The position numbers and the translations under genes were made by a program. The notes beneath the pieces were generated by a model. The model was not told where the DNA came from, did no database searches, and worked only from the letters and a program-made list of their open reading frames with translations. From Nocardia concava NBRC 100430 (GTDB taxonomy: Bacteria; Actinomycetota; Actinomycetes; Mycobacteriales; Mycobacteriaceae), in assembly GCF_000308815.1 (NCBI RefSeq), contig NZ_BAFX01000054.1:1-56619 (forward strand): 56,619 nucleotides of DNA, in the 5' to 3' direction. Every line of letters starts with the position of its first letter. Within the stretch, counting starts at the first letter, position 1. Positions 34,607 through 43,316 of this stretch are shown piece after piece.

Positions 34607-35362
34607 ATGAGTCGGCTGGTGGACAGGGTCGCGGTGGTGACCGGGGCGGCCTCGGGAATCGGGGCGGCCACGGCGTTGCGACTGGCGGCCGAAGGTGCGG
34701 CGGTGGTCATCGCCGATATCGATGAGGCCGGGGGAGAGGAGGTGGCGGAGAAGATCAGGGCGACGGGTGCCCAAGCGGAATTCCAGCGGTGCGATGTGAC
34801 GCTGGAGGAATCGTGGGACGGGCTCCGGGCGCGGGTCAACGAGCGCTTCGGGCCCTTGGACTTCCTGTGCAGCAATGCTTCTCACCAGGAAATCATTCCG
34901 GCGCACGAGCTGAGCAGACGCCAGTGGGACGACGGCCTGGCGGTCAACCTCACGCCGCTGTTCCTGGGCCTGCGCGCCTTCATCGACGACTTGCGTTCCC
35001 GCCGAGGCAATGTCGTCGCCGTGTCCAGCGTGCACGCCCAGTTCGGGCTGCCCGGATACCCGGTCTACGCGGCCGCAAAAGGCGGGCTGACCGCCCTGGT
35101 GCGCCAGCTGGCGGTCGAGTACGGACAGGATCGGATCCGCGTGAATGCCGTCCTGCCCGGCCCCATCCTCACCCCGGTCTGGGACGACGTCGACGCCGAA
35201 GGCCGCCGATTGTCCGCTCGCGCAACAGTTCTGGATCGATTGGGCGACCCCGAAGAGGTGGCGTCGGCCATCGCCTTCCTCGCCTCCGATGACGCCTCTT
35301 TCATTACCGGCGCGAACCTGGTCGTCGACGGCGGCTGGAGCGTGCGAAAGGAATCCCGGTGA
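34607..35362 (+). CDS. SDR-family dehydrogenase, probable aldose (galactose) 1-dehydrogenase
   Basis: A 251-aa classical short-chain dehydrogenase. The cofactor motif is TGAASGIGAAT with IADID favouring NAD, the structural motif CSNAS replaces NNAG, and the catalytic set is Ser in AVSSVHAQ and YAAAK. The C-terminal FITGANLVVDGGWS is typical. Together with the lactonase of the operon it best fits oxidation of a sugar to its lactone; oxidation of a sugar acid is an alternative. ATG 34607 follows AAGGGG; the in-frame ATG at 34586 overlaps the kinase stop and may be used instead. Confidence 0.85.
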   Translation: MSRLVDRVAVVTGAASGIGAATALRLAAEGAAVVIADIDEAGGEEVAEKIRATGAQAEFQRCDVTLEESWDGLRARVNERFGPLDFLCSNASHQEIIPAHELSRRQWDDGLAVNLTPLFLGLRAFIDDLRSRRGNVVAVSSVHAQFGLPGYPVYAAAKGGLTALVRQLAVEYGQDRIRVNAVLPGPILTPVWDDVDAEGRRLSARATVLDRLGDPEEVASAIAFLASDDASFITGANLVVDGGWSVRKESR

Positions 35363-36504
35363 AAATCACCGCACTCACCACGTATCTGGTCGCGCCCCGC
35401 TGGTGCTTCCTGCGCATCGACACCGATGAGGGCGTCACCGGCTGGGGCGAACCCGTGATCGAGGGCCGCGCCCACACCGTCGCCGCCGCCGTCGAAGAAC
35501 TTGCCGATTATCTGATCGGCAAGGACCCGATGAGCATCGAGGCGCACTGGCAGACCCTCACCAAGGGCGGCTTCTATCGCGGCGGCCCGATCCTGTCGAG
35601 CGCGGTCGCGGGCATCGACCAGGCGTTGTGGGACATCACCGGCAAGGCCCTCGGCGTCCCGGTCTGGCAGCTGCTCGGCGGTGCCGTGCGCGACCGGGTC
35701 CGTGTCTACAGCTGGATCGGTGGCGACCGCCCCGACGACGTGGCCGCCGCCGCGAAGGAGCGAAAGAACCAGGGCTTCACCGCGATCAAGATGAACGCCT
35801 CGGCGGAACTGGAGCCCATCGACACCGCGCGCGCGACCCTCGACATCGTCGACCGGGTGGCGGCGGTGCGGGAGGCGACCGGCGACGAGTTCGATATCGC
35901 CGTCGACTTCCACGGCCGCCTGTCCGTCGCCATGGCCCGGCGCGTGCTGCCGTTGCTCGAGCCGTACCTGCCGTTCTTCGTCGAGGAACCGCTGGTGCCG
36001 GAAGCTGGTGCACGCCTGAGTGAGATCACCAGCGCCACAAGCATTCCCATCGCCACCGGTGAGCGCCTGTTCTCGCGCTGGGACTTCCTCCCGGTCCTGG
36101 AAAGCGGTGTGGCCGTCGTCCAACCGGACCTCTCGCACGCGGGCGGCATCTCCGAGGTCCGCCGCATCGCCGCCCTCGCCGAGGCCCGCGACGTCGCCCT
36201 GGCTCCGCACTGCCCCCTCGGCCCGATCGCGCTCGCCGCTAGCTTGCAGGTCGGCTTCGCCACCCCGAATCTGCTGATCCAGGAACAGAGCCTGGGCATC
36301 CACTACAACACCGGCTCGGATCTGCTCGACTATCTCATCGACCCAACGGTTTTCGACTACCGCGACGGCCACGTCGGCCCGCTCCACGAACCGGGCCTGG
36401 GCATTCGCGTCGACGAGCGAGCCGTGGCCCGCGCCGCCGAGACCGGCCACCGCTGGCGCAACCCGATCTGGCACCGCAAGGACGGCTCGCTCGCCGAATG
36501 GTGA
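35359..36504 (+). CDS. dgoD: D-galactonate dehydratase (enolase superfamily)
   Basis: A 381-aa mandelate-racemase-subgroup dehydratase that converts D-galactonate to 2-keto-3-deoxy-D-galactonate. The sequence closely tracks E. coli DgoD as I recall it: TDEGVTGWGEPVIEGRA near the start, YRGGPIL, VYSWIGGDRPDDV, the metal ligands in DFHGRLS, FVEEPL and ATGERLF, the catalytic His in APHCPLGPIALAA, and the ending WRNPIWHRKDGSLAEW. This strong match gives the operon its sugar assignment. The GTG start overlaps the SDR stop (GTGA). Its stop abuts that of the convergent DUF4436 gene with no gap. Confidence 0.95.
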   Translation: MKITALTTYLVAPRWCFLRIDTDEGVTGWGEPVIEGRAHTVAAAVEELADYLIGKDPMSIEAHWQTLTKGGFYRGGPILSSAVAGIDQALWDITGKALGVPVWQLLGGAVRDRVRVYSWIGGDRPDDVAAAAKERKNQGFTAIKMNASAELEPIDTARATLDIVDRVAAVREATGDEFDIAVDFHGRLSVAMARRVLPLLEPYLPFFVEEPLVPEAGARLSEITSATSIPIATGERLFSRWDFLPVLESGVAVVQPDLSHAGGISEVRRIAALAEARDVALAPHCPLGPIALAASLQVGFATPNLLIQEQSLGIHYNTGSDLLDYLIDPTVFDYRDGHVGPLHEPGLGIRVDERAVARAAETGHRWRNPIWHRKDGSLAEW

Positions 36505-37422
36505 TCACCGCCCCGGCGCAAATACCGGGAACTGATTCGTCGGCCGCGCCGCGGCCTCCTGCTCGGCACGCTCCTTCGCCATTTCGACGCGATAGCCGAC
36601 CACCACGGTCCCGACCAGCGCCGCCGAAATGATCCCCTCCGCAATGAAGAAAGACGTGAAATCGATGATCGACCCGATCGGCGCGCCGCCCGGCACCGCG
36701 TTACGCAACGGCACCAGCGCGAAAAGCAATGCGCCCATCATGGATACGGCCGGGAACATCAGACCGCGCCTGCCCGACAACACGTAATAGCAGGCGATCG
36801 CGGCGGCCAGCGACAGACCCAGCATCAGAACCATGATGAAGATCGCGAACACCAGCGTCGGGATGGACCGGCTGGCGTGCAGCCCGAGGTCGATACCCTC
36901 GTCGGAATTGGATTCCGGCGCCTCGCTCACCGCGAAGAGGGTGTCGCCGCTGGCCACCGTGGCCGCGGTCGGCAGCCGCTTGTCGCCGCTGAACACGTCG
37001 AAGGCCAGCACCGCGTCATAGGCGTCGAACGGGTAGTCGGTGAGCGTGCCCTCCACCACCACCTTCACCTCGGCGGCCGAGATCGGTTCGCCCGCCTTGA
37101 TTTTGATCGGATCGGCCTTGAGCGCCGAGGTGTAGAGCAGCGCGTCGGAGGCGAAATGGCCGTTCTTGTCGGCCAGCGCGCCGCGCGGAGTGGCCAGCAC
37201 CTCGACCGTGGCGGTCTGGGTGGTGGGATCGATCTTGCCGACCCAGATGCCCAGATCCACCCGATCCTTGACCGCGGTATTGCCGAAGGGATGCGAGGCC
37301 TCCGCCCGGGTGCGGCCGACCTCGTAGGTGGACAGCGCGAGCACCAGGCCCACGATGAGCGCCGCCGCGATCGCGACCAGCCACAGCGGGCCGCGGCGTT
37401 TCTGCTGAATTCCGTGTTGCAC
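36505..37422 (-). CDS. DUF4436-family membrane protein
   Basis: A 305-aa protein with one N-terminal membrane helix (WLVAIAAALIVGLVLALS), an extracytoplasmic beta-rich domain (residues about 45-180, DLGIWVGKIDPTTQTATVEV), and three more hydrophobic helices near residues 190-275 (TLVFAIFIMVLMLGLSLAAA, GLMFPAVSMMGALLFALV, FFIAEGIISAALVGTVVV). This matches the actinobacterial DUF4436 layout; function is unknown. It converges on dgoD with abutting stop codons and is divergent from the UPF0114 gene, so the two membrane proteins may share a regulatory region. Confidence 0.85.
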   Translation of the reverse strand: MQHGIQQKRRGPLWLVAIAAALIVGLVLALSTYEVGRTRAEASHPFGNTAVKDRVDLGIWVGKIDPTTQTATVEVLATPRGALADKNGHFASDALLYTSALKADPIKIKAGEPISAAEVKVVVEGTLTDYPFDAYDAVLAFDVFSGDKRLPTAATVASGDTLFAVSEAPESNSDEGIDLGLHASRSIPTLVFAIFIMVLMLGLSLAAAIACYYVLSGRRGLMFPAVSMMGALLFALVPLRNAVPGGAPIGSIIDFTSFFIAEGIISAALVGTVVVGYRVEMAKERAEQEAAARPTNQFPVFAPGR

Positions 37423-37545
37423 GCGGCGAACCTATCGGCGCGGACATCAACGATCGATCAGGAATCCATCACGGCGCGACCGGTGCGCGCGGGCATGATC
37501 GATTACTGATCGGCGCGTGATTTCGGGCGTGCTGTATTGAGTCCC

Positions 37546-38208
37546 ATGGCTTTCCCGTACCCGTCCGCGACTCCGCCCGCGGCCGCCCAGCAGCGCAGTC
37601 TGGGCTATTTCATCTTCCTCAGCCGCTGGCTGCAGCTGCCGCTGTACGTGGGCCTGATCGTGGCGCAGGCCGCCTACGTGTGGCAGTTCCTGCGTGAGCT
37701 CTGGGAACTCGTGCACGGGCTGTTCAAGGAGGGCAATGCCGAGACCAGCATCATGCTCTCGGTGCTGGGGCTGATCGACGTGGTCATGATCTCCAACCTG
37801 CTGATCATGGTGATCGTCGGCGGGTACGAGACGTTCGTGTCGCGGCTGCGCATCGACGGGCATCCGGATCAGCCCGAATGGCTGGCGCAGGTGAATGCCA
37901 ATGTGCTGAAGGTGAAGCTGGCCATGTCGATCGTCGGCATCTCCTCGATCCACCTGCTCAAGACGTTCATCTCCATCACCACCGACGCCAACCCGGGCGA
38001 GCACTCGGCGCGCTACCTGTGGCCGGTGATCATCCACCTCGCGTTCGTGATCTCGGCGGTGCTGCTGGCCTGGATCGACCGGATCATGCCGCACGCCGCG
38101 CACCGGGACAGCCACGGCGCTTCGCACGCGACGGCGCCCGGCCACGGGGTGGCACTGGCGCACGGGGCGCAGCACAACGGCGATCAGTCGGGCTTCCGCA
38201 CCCACTGA
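37546..38208 (+). CDS. UPF0114 (YqhA-like) membrane protein with His-rich tail
   Basis: A 220-aa integral membrane protein of the TIGR00645/YqhA family with about four hydrophobic segments (LPLYVGLIVAQAAYVW, LIDVVMISNLLIMVIVGGYE, LAMSIVGISSIHLLKTF, VIIHLAFVISAVLLAWIDRI). Distinctive for the family are GYETFVSRL and MSIVGISSIHLL. The last 45 residues contain nine histidines in a disordered-looking stretch (HAAHRDSHGASHATAPGHG and beyond), which may bind metal or be a spacer. The start is ATG 37546, three codons into the open frame. Confidence 0.85.
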   Translation: MAFPYPSATPPAAAQQRSLGYFIFLSRWLQLPLYVGLIVAQAAYVWQFLRELWELVHGLFKEGNAETSIMLSVLGLIDVVMISNLLIMVIVGGYETFVSRLRIDGHPDQPEWLAQVNANVLKVKLAMSIVGISSIHLLKTFISITTDANPGEHSARYLWPVIIHLAFVISAVLLAWIDRIMPHAAHRDSHGASHATAPGHGVALAHGAQHNGDQSGFRTH

Positions 38209-38223
38209 GCGGATCGATCCGCT
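38208..38223. terminator. Short palindrome at a convergent gene junction
   Basis: AGCGGATCGATCCGCT, a perfect 16-bp palindrome, overlaps the stop of the UPF0114 gene and reaches the stop of the convergent CHAD gene, the only 13 bp between them. It could be a minimal bidirectional terminator, or chance. Confidence 0.35.
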
Positions 38224-39118
38224 AGGTCAGCGGGTGGTGGCGGAGGAATTCGATGGCGTCGGGGTACTGCTCGAGCGCCTTGGCGGCCGCCGCTTCCTCG
38301 GCGTCGCAGAGGCGTTGGTAGCCCGCCTCGTCAGCATCGGTGGCGTGGGAGCGCAGGGTTTCGAGGGATTCGACGGCGTCGCGGTGGTCGCCGAGGACGC
38401 CCTGGAGGCGTTTGGCCTTCTTGCCGAGTTCCTCGGCGGGCTTGCCGAGGACGGCGGTGGCGGCCTCGGCGGAGTAGCGAAGTCGCTTGGCGGCCTTGCG
38501 GATGTCGTGCAGGTGCTCGACGCGTTCTTCCTCGCTGAGGCTGGGTTCCTCGCGGACCAGGCGGCGCAGTTCCCGGAAGTCGTGGCGCAGCACCGCGGCG
38601 AAGACGTCCTCGGCGGGCTTGTCGGCCTGGGAGGTGCGCAGCGGGGCGTCGCTGGTCAGACCAGCTAGCCGGTCGAGCAGGCTGCGGTAGCGGCGGGTGT
38701 CGAAGGCGTCCACCACCGCGCGATGCGCCCCGGCGTAGAAGCGGCGCTCGTCGGCCACCAGCTGCGCGCCGAAATCCTTTCGGGGCGGCGACTTCTCACC
38801 CAGCGGCACGGTCTTCTCGTCGAACGGCGCGCCGGTGTCGCCCAGCAGCGTCGCGAACCGCTCCGCCCGCACCTCGGCATCGCGCGCCACCCCGAGCAGC
38901 CCGGCCAGCCAGCGCAATTCGTCGGTGATCTCGCCGACCGGCTTGCGCCGCAGCAACCGGCGATAGGACTTCAGGATGCTGCGCAGGCGCCGGGTCGCCA
39001 CCCGCATCTTGTGCACCGAATCCGGAAGGTCTTCGCGCACATCGGGTTCGGCCGTACACAGCCGGTCCACATCGGCGGCTACTGCGTCGACCAAGGCGGG
39101 ACCGGCTGCGGTACTCAT
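38222..39118 (-). CDS. CHAD-domain protein
   Basis: A 298-aa all-helical protein with two tandem four-helix halves. Conserved histidine and arginine motifs are SVHKMRVATRRLRSIL (residues about 31-46) and HLHDIRKAAKRLRYSA (about 204-219), which form the positively charged groove that binds polyphosphate. Many CHAD proteins carry an N-terminal CYTH domain, as M. tuberculosis Rv2226 does; here the CYTH part is absent. It is followed within 1 bp by the prolyl aminopeptidase gene on its upstream side, so the two probably share a transcript. Confidence 0.9.
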   Translation of the reverse strand: MSTAAGPALVDAVAADVDRLCTAEPDVREDLPDSVHKMRVATRRLRSILKSYRRLLRRKPVGEITDELRWLAGLLGVARDAEVRAERFATLLGDTGAPFDEKTVPLGEKSPPRKDFGAQLVADERRFYAGAHRAVVDAFDTRRYRSLLDRLAGLTSDAPLRTSQADKPAEDVFAAVLRHDFRELRRLVREEPSLSEEERVEHLHDIRKAAKRLRYSAEAATAVLGKPAEELGKKAKRLQGVLGDHRDAVESLETLRSHATDADEAGYQRLCDAEEAAAAKALEQYPDAIEFLRHHPLT

Positions 39119-40075
39119 CTACGTCCTGTACTTGTCCGTGGCTTCCACCAGATGGTGGGTGATGCCGGTTTCGAGAGCGGCGTGGCCGGCGTCGGGCACC
39201 AGGTGCAATTCCGAACCGGGCCAGGCCTTGTGCAGATCCCAGGCGCTGGTCGCCGGGCACACCACGTCGTAGCGGCCCTGCACGATCACACCCGGAATGT
39301 GGGCGATGCGGTCGATGTCGCGCAGCAGCTGGCCCTCGTCGAGGAAGCCGTGGTTGACGAAATAGTGGTTCTCGATGCGCGCGAAGGCCAGCGCGAAGCG
39401 CGGATCGGCGGTTTCGGCGACCCGATCCGGTTGGGGCAGCAGGGAACTCGTGGCACCCTCCCAGGTCGACCACGCGACGGCCGCGTCGGTGGCAAGGGCG
39501 GCATCGGGGGAGTGCAGCAGGCGGTGGTAGACCTCGACCAGATCTTTTCCGCGTTCGGCTTCCGGCACCGGCGCCAGGAATTTCTCCCACTCATCGGGAT
39601 ACACGTATCCCGCGGAGCCATTGTAGTACCAATCGATTTCCTTGCGCCGCAACAGGAATATCCCGCGCAAGACCAATTCGGTGACCCGGTCCGGATGGGT
39701 CTGCGCGTAGCTCAGGGCCAGCGTCGAACCCCACGAACCGCCGAACACCAGCCAGCGCTCGACGCCCAGATGCGTTCGCAGCCTTTCGATATCGTCGACC
39801 AGATGCCAGGTGGTGTTGTGCTCGAGGCTCGCGCCGTCGGCGATGTGCGGCGTGGACCGCCCGCAACCGCGCTGATCGAACAGCACGATGCGGTACGCCT
39901 CCGGATCGAAGAACTGCCGGTGATACGGCGCGGTGCCGCCGCCCGGGCCGCCATGCAGGAACACCGCGGGCTTGCCGTCCGGGTTGCCGCTCACCTCGTA
40001 GTAGAGGTGCTGGCCGTCACCGACATCGAGCATGCCCTGCTCGTAGGGTTCGATCGGCTGGTACAGGGTGCGCAT
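39119..40075 (-). CDS. pip: Prolyl aminopeptidase
   Basis: A 318-aa proline iminopeptidase of peptidase family S33. The signature FLHGGPGGGTAP, the DQRGCGRSTPH block and the nucleophile GGSWGSTLAL are all present, with the acid and histidine in QGRYDVVCP and AGHAALE. It removes N-terminal proline from peptides in the cytoplasm. The ATG overlaps the stop of the upstream lipoprotein gene by one base (TGATG) and the gene ends directly before the CHAD start, so lipoprotein, pip and CHAD look like one operon. Confidence 0.95.
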   Translation of the reverse strand: MRTLYQPIEPYEQGMLDVGDGQHLYYEVSGNPDGKPAVFLHGGPGGGTAPYHRQFFDPEAYRIVLFDQRGCGRSTPHIADGASLEHNTTWHLVDDIERLRTHLGVERWLVFGGSWGSTLALSYAQTHPDRVTELVLRGIFLLRRKEIDWYYNGSAGYVYPDEWEKFLAPVPEAERGKDLVEVYHRLLHSPDAALATDAAVAWSTWEGATSSLLPQPDRVAETADPRFALAFARIENHYFVNHGFLDEGQLLRDIDRIAHIPGVIVQGRYDVVCPATSAWDLHKAWPGSELHLVPDAGHAALETGITHHLVEATDKYRT

Positions 40076-40542
40076 CAGCCGGCCACCAGCCCCGCGGACA
40101 GGTTCGGGATCTCGATCGCGGACAGCGCCTGATCGCGCACATCCGGGCAGGCCTGGGTGGTGACCCGGTCGGCCACGCCGCGCTCGTTGGGCAGGAACAG
40201 CCCGTTCTCCGCGGCCCACTGGATGACGGTCGCGTTCAGCGAGACCTTGTCCATGGTCGGGGTCTGCACCCGCCAGTCCGAGAGCTGCGGCCGAATCAGG
40301 TCGCACAACCGCTTGGCCGCGGCATCGGAGACGGTCAGTCCCGGCCCGGCGTTCGCCGACGTGGTCGGCGCACCGCTGGTGCTCGGCTGCCCCGTCGTCG
40401 AGCTCAACCCCGAGGACGAGCCCTTCGGCTGCGCCGATCCGGTCGAGGAGTTGTCCCCGCAACCCGCGGTCAACGCCACGACGGCCACCGCGCCCACCAG
40501 CACCGGCGCCCGTCGCACCCAGCGACTCATTCCACGATCCAT
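40075..40542 (-). CDS. Putative lipoprotein, 155 aa
   Basis: A predicted exported lipoprotein: the signal segment VLVGAVAVVALTAGCG has a lipobox at LTAGC. A Ser/Thr/Gly-rich linker follows (residues about 35-68), then a small helical domain with two cysteines (KRLCDLIRPQLSDW and TTQACPDVRDQAL) that could form a disulfide. Similar small lipoproteins of unknown function occur in Nocardia and relatives. It is translationally coupled to pip. An internal ATG at codon 5 is an alternative start. Confidence 0.75.
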   Translation of the reverse strand: MDRGMSRWVRRAPVLVGAVAVVALTAGCGDNSSTGSAQPKGSSSGLSSTTGQPSTSGAPTTSANAGPGLTVSDAAAKRLCDLIRPQLSDWRVQTPTMDKVSLNATVIQWAAENGLFLPNERGVADRVTTQACPDVRDQALSAIEIPNLSAGLVAG

Positions 40543-40667
40543 GAACTTCCCTTTGGTCGATCCAGCTCGTTGGCTACCGAGTCTGCCACCAAAATCCCGT
40601 GGTGGGCCGAACGGGCAAGGGGCGAATATGCCTCAATAGCCGACCGCTATCGACAATCGACAAGAGA

Positions 40668-40697
40668 AACGCCCCCGCGGTTGTCCGCGGGGGCGTT
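40668..40697 (-). terminator. Rho-independent terminator of panB
   Basis: AACGCCCCCGCGG (40668-40680), loop TTGT, and its exact complement (40685-40697) form a 13-bp GC-rich stem. On the minus strand the stem is followed by TTCTCTTGT, a weak U-rich tail. It lies 25 bp past the panB stop. Confidence 0.85.
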
Positions 40698-40721
40698 CGA
40701 TTCACTGCGAGGCGGGTCGGC

Positions 40722-41576
40722 TCAGTAGCTGTGCTCCGGGCCGGGGAACACTCCACGCCGCACCTCATCCGCGTAAGTGGCCGCGGCCGTACGCAATTGG
40801 CCGCCCACATCCGCGAACTGCTTGACGAACTTGGCGGTCTTCCCGCCGGTGTAGCCCACCATGTCCTGCCAGACCAGCACCTGCGCATCGCATTCCACGC
40901 CGGCCCCGATGCCGACGGTCGGAATGGTCAGCTTGCGCGTGACCTGCCCCGCCAGCTCGGCGGGCACCATCTCCATGACCACGGAGAAGGCTCCGGCCTC
41001 CTGCACCGCGATGGCGTCGGCGACGAGCTGCTCGGCCCCGTCACCGCGCCCCTGCACCCGGAACCCGCCCAGCGTATTGACGCTCTGCGGGGTGAACCCG
41101 ATATGCGCCATCACCGGAATCCCGGCCGCGGTCAGCTTGTGAATGGTGTCGGCGACCCGCTCACCACCCTCCAGCTTCACCGCGTGCGCGCCGCCCTCCT
41201 TCATGAAGCGCACCGCCGTCGCCAGCGCCTGCTCCGGCGAGGACTCGTAACTGCCGAACGGCAGATCCGCCACCACCAGCGCGTGCGGCGCACCCCGCAC
41301 CACGCCCCTGACCAGCGGAATCAGCTCATCGACGGTGATCGCCACCGTCGTGTCATACCCGTACACCACGTTCGCGGCCGAATCCCCGACCAGCAGGACC
41401 GGAATCTCCGCCTCTTCGAACAGCCGCGCGGTCGAGTAGTCGTAAGCGGTCAGCATCGACCACTTCTCACCCGCCTGCTTCATCTGCTGCAGATGCTGCA
41501 CTCGCGTCTTCCGTCGAGCGGGAGTTTTCGGTGCCGCGGCCCCGTACACAGACGTTTCCGCATCGGATACGGACAT
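40722..41576 (-). CDS. panB: 3-methyl-2-oxobutanoate hydroxymethyltransferase
   Basis: A 284-aa pantothenate-pathway enzyme that transfers a hydroxymethyl group from methylene-tetrahydrofolate to ketoisovalerate. Family blocks are [27 protein letters not shown] (metal and substrate Asp), [29 protein letters not shown] and [13 protein letters not shown] 41576 is preferred because AAAGGG lies 6 nt upstream; the adjacent ATG at 41579 is also possible. It is the last backbone gene before the biosynthetic cluster and is divergent from it. Confidence 0.95.
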   Translation of the reverse strand: MSVSDAETSVYGAAAPKTPARRKTRVQHLQQMKQAGEKWSMLTAYDYSTARLFEEAEIPVLLVGDSAANVVYGYDTTVAITVDELIPLVRGVVRGAPHALVVADLPFGSYESSPEQALATAVRFMKEGGAHAVKLEGGERVADTIHKLTAAGIPVMAHIGFTPQSVNTLGGFRVQGRGDGAEQLVADAIAVQEAGAFSVVMEMVPAELAGQVTRKLTIPTVGIGAGVECDAQVLVWQDMVGYTGGKTAKFVKQFADVGGQLRTAAATYADEVRRGVFPGPEHSY

Positions 41577-41943
41577 CATCGTCCCTTTCGTCGTTTCCTC
41601 GAGGCCCATACCGGGTCCCCGGGCTGTCATGACGCCCCCAAGTCTGCCATTCCCCCGCTCACCTGGCCGATGCAATTGCTCACACCCGCGCTGGAGCGCG
41701 GTGACCCCCGGCTCCGCGAAGGTCTCCCGATCGACGGAGCAGGCCGAGACCGCCATCACAACTTTCCTTCTCCAGGGAAGGGGGCCTGTTCCTACGCAAT
41801 CGCGCCTGTGCCGGCCGGCGTGATAGCTACACCGTTGCCGGACAATGCATTCCGAACCCGGACGCCCGCGAAACCCGGGGCTTGTCCACGAACCGCCGCG
41901 ATGGTGTCGTGATCTAGGCGGAGCACGGCGAGAAGGAGTGTTG
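41577..41943. other. Intergenic spacer between panB and the biosynthetic cluster
   Basis: This 367-bp divergent gap must hold the panB promoter and the promoter of the biosynthetic operon. I see no convincing gene, no clear -10/-35 pair and no strong palindrome. An AAGGAG ribosome-binding site at 41933-41938 belongs to the carrier-protein gene. Confidence 0.5.
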
Positions 41944-42222
41944 GTGGAGGGTCTGGCGCGGGACGGGGAGTGGCGAGCGGAACTGACGAAGGAGTTGCTG
42001 GGCTACTTCGGGTCGATGGCCGAAATCGAATTGTCGCCGGATGATGACATCTTCGCGCTGGGGCTGGTGAATTCGCTGCGGGCGCTGGAGATCGTGGTGC
42101 ACGTGGAGAGCACCTACGGGATCACCGTGGAGGTCGATGATCTCGAGCTCGACAACTTCCGCAGCGCCGCGCGGGCGGCGGACTTCGTGACCCGCAAGCG
42201 GGGCGGGGTCGGCCCCTCGTGA
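41944..42222 (+). CDS. Free-standing acyl carrier protein (FkbJ-like)
   Basis: A 92-aa carrier protein. The phosphopantetheine site is GLVNSLRAL (Ser44), with Asn before the Ser instead of the usual Asp, a form common in carrier proteins that work with FkbH enzymes. Helix II continues as [12 protein letters not shown]. It would carry the glyceryl, then hydroxymalonyl, unit made by the next genes. The GTG start at 41944 has AAGGAG 5 nt upstream; the frame is open further upstream. The stop overlaps the next start (GTGA). It is the first gene of an eight-gene coupled operon. Confidence 0.88.
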   Translation: MEGLARDGEWRAELTKELLGYFGSMAEIELSPDDDIFALGLVNSLRALEIVVHVESTYGITVEVDDLELDNFRSAARAADFVTRKRGGVGPS

Positions 42223-43316
42223 TAGCGGTGGACGAACTCGTGCGGGCCGCGGACCGTGACGCGGCGCGGTGGGATCGGGACGGACTGCCCGACGAGATGA
42301 TCGAACTCGCGGCCGCGGGTGGGCTGCTGGGCGCGGATCGGCCCGCGTCCTTCGGCGGTGCGGGACTCGATGCCCTGGAGCTGGGCCGATTGGCCGCCAC
42401 GCTCGGGCAGGCGTGCACCAGCCTGCGCTCGCTGCTGACCGTGCACGGCATGGTGGCCGCCGCGGTGGACCGGTGGGGGACGCCCGCGCAGCGCGAGGCG
42501 TGGCTGCCCCGGCTCACCGCCGGTGCGGTCATTGCCGCGCTGGCGGCGACCGAATCGGGAGCGGGAACCGAGTTGTCCGCTGTCGCCACCACTTTCGAGA
42601 CCGACGGCACCGATGTCCTGGTGTCGGGCACCAAGCTGTGGGTGACCTTCGGTCAGCGTGCCGACGTCTATCTCGTGCTCGGCCGAGCGCCGGGCGGGCT
42701 GTGTGCCGCGCTGGTGGACCGGGACCGGCCCGGCGTCGGCGTGGAACCCGCGGAGAGCGGACTCGGATTGCGCGGCGCGCGCCTGGCGACCGTCCGGTTC
42801 GACCAGGTGCGCATACCCGCCGCCCAGCTGATCGCTCCCCCGGGATTCGGGCTGTCCCATGTCCTCGGCACCGCTCTGGACCACGGCCGCTACACCGTCG
42901 CCTGGGGTGGTGTCGGGCTGGCCCGCGCCTGCCTCGCCGATGCCGCCGCGCACGCGGCCACCCGCGTCCAGGGCGGCACCGCGCTGGCCGAACATCAGTT
43001 GATTCGCGCCGCGCTCGGTCGTAGCTGGGCGGAAGTGGAAGGCGCGCAGGCCCTCTGCGAACGTGCCGCCGAGGCGCGGATGCAGGGCTCGCCGCAGGCG
43101 CTGATCGCCACCATTACCGCCAAATACGCCGCCGCCGGTGTCGCGGCCGGAGTGAGCGAACGGGCCGTACAGGTGCTGGGCGCGGCGGGTTGCGCGCCGG
43201 ACAGCCGGATCGGCCGGTTCTACCGCGACGCCAAGGTCTTGCAAATCATCGAGGGAGCACAGGAGGTCGCCGAGGTGACCATGGGCGAGCACGTCATGCG
43301 GGGTGCGCGGGCATGA
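42219..43316 (+). CDS. Acyl-CoA dehydrogenase-like flavoprotein (FkbI-like)
   Basis: A 365-aa acyl-CoA dehydrogenase. N-terminal helices lead to the flavin-contacting block ALAATESGAGTELSA and later to the LWVTFGQRADVYLV segment. The C-terminal domain carries the catalytic glutamate region KVLQIIEGAQEVAEV. In methoxymalonyl- and hydroxymalonyl-ACP pathways a homologue oxidises an acyl-ACP, working with the 3-hydroxyacyl-CoA dehydrogenase-like partner found later in this operon. It probably acts on the carrier-bound C3 unit rather than on CoA. GTG start; the stop overlaps the KASIII-like start (ATGA). Confidence 0.9.
   Translation: MIAVDELVRAADRDAARWDRDGLPDEMIELAAAGGLLGADRPASFGGAGLDALELGRLAATLGQACTSLRSLLTVHGMVAAAVDRWGTPAQREAWLPRLTAGAVIAALAATESGAGTELSAVATTFETDGTDVLVSGTKLWVTFGQRADVYLVLGRAPGGLCAALVDRDRPGVGVEPAESGLGLRGARLATVRFDQVRIPAAQLIAPPGFGLSHVLGTALDHGRYTVAWGGVGLARACLADAAAHAATRVQGGTALAEHQLIRAALGRSWAEVEGAQALCERAAEARMQGSPQALIATITAKYAAAGVAAGVSERAVQVLGAAGCAPDSRIGRFYRDAKVLQIIEGAQEVAEVTMGEHVMRGARA

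Noticed and set aside
38222..39118. CYTH-CHAD fusion like Rv2226
   Set aside because: Only the two CHAD halves are encoded; no CYTH ExExK motif was found.
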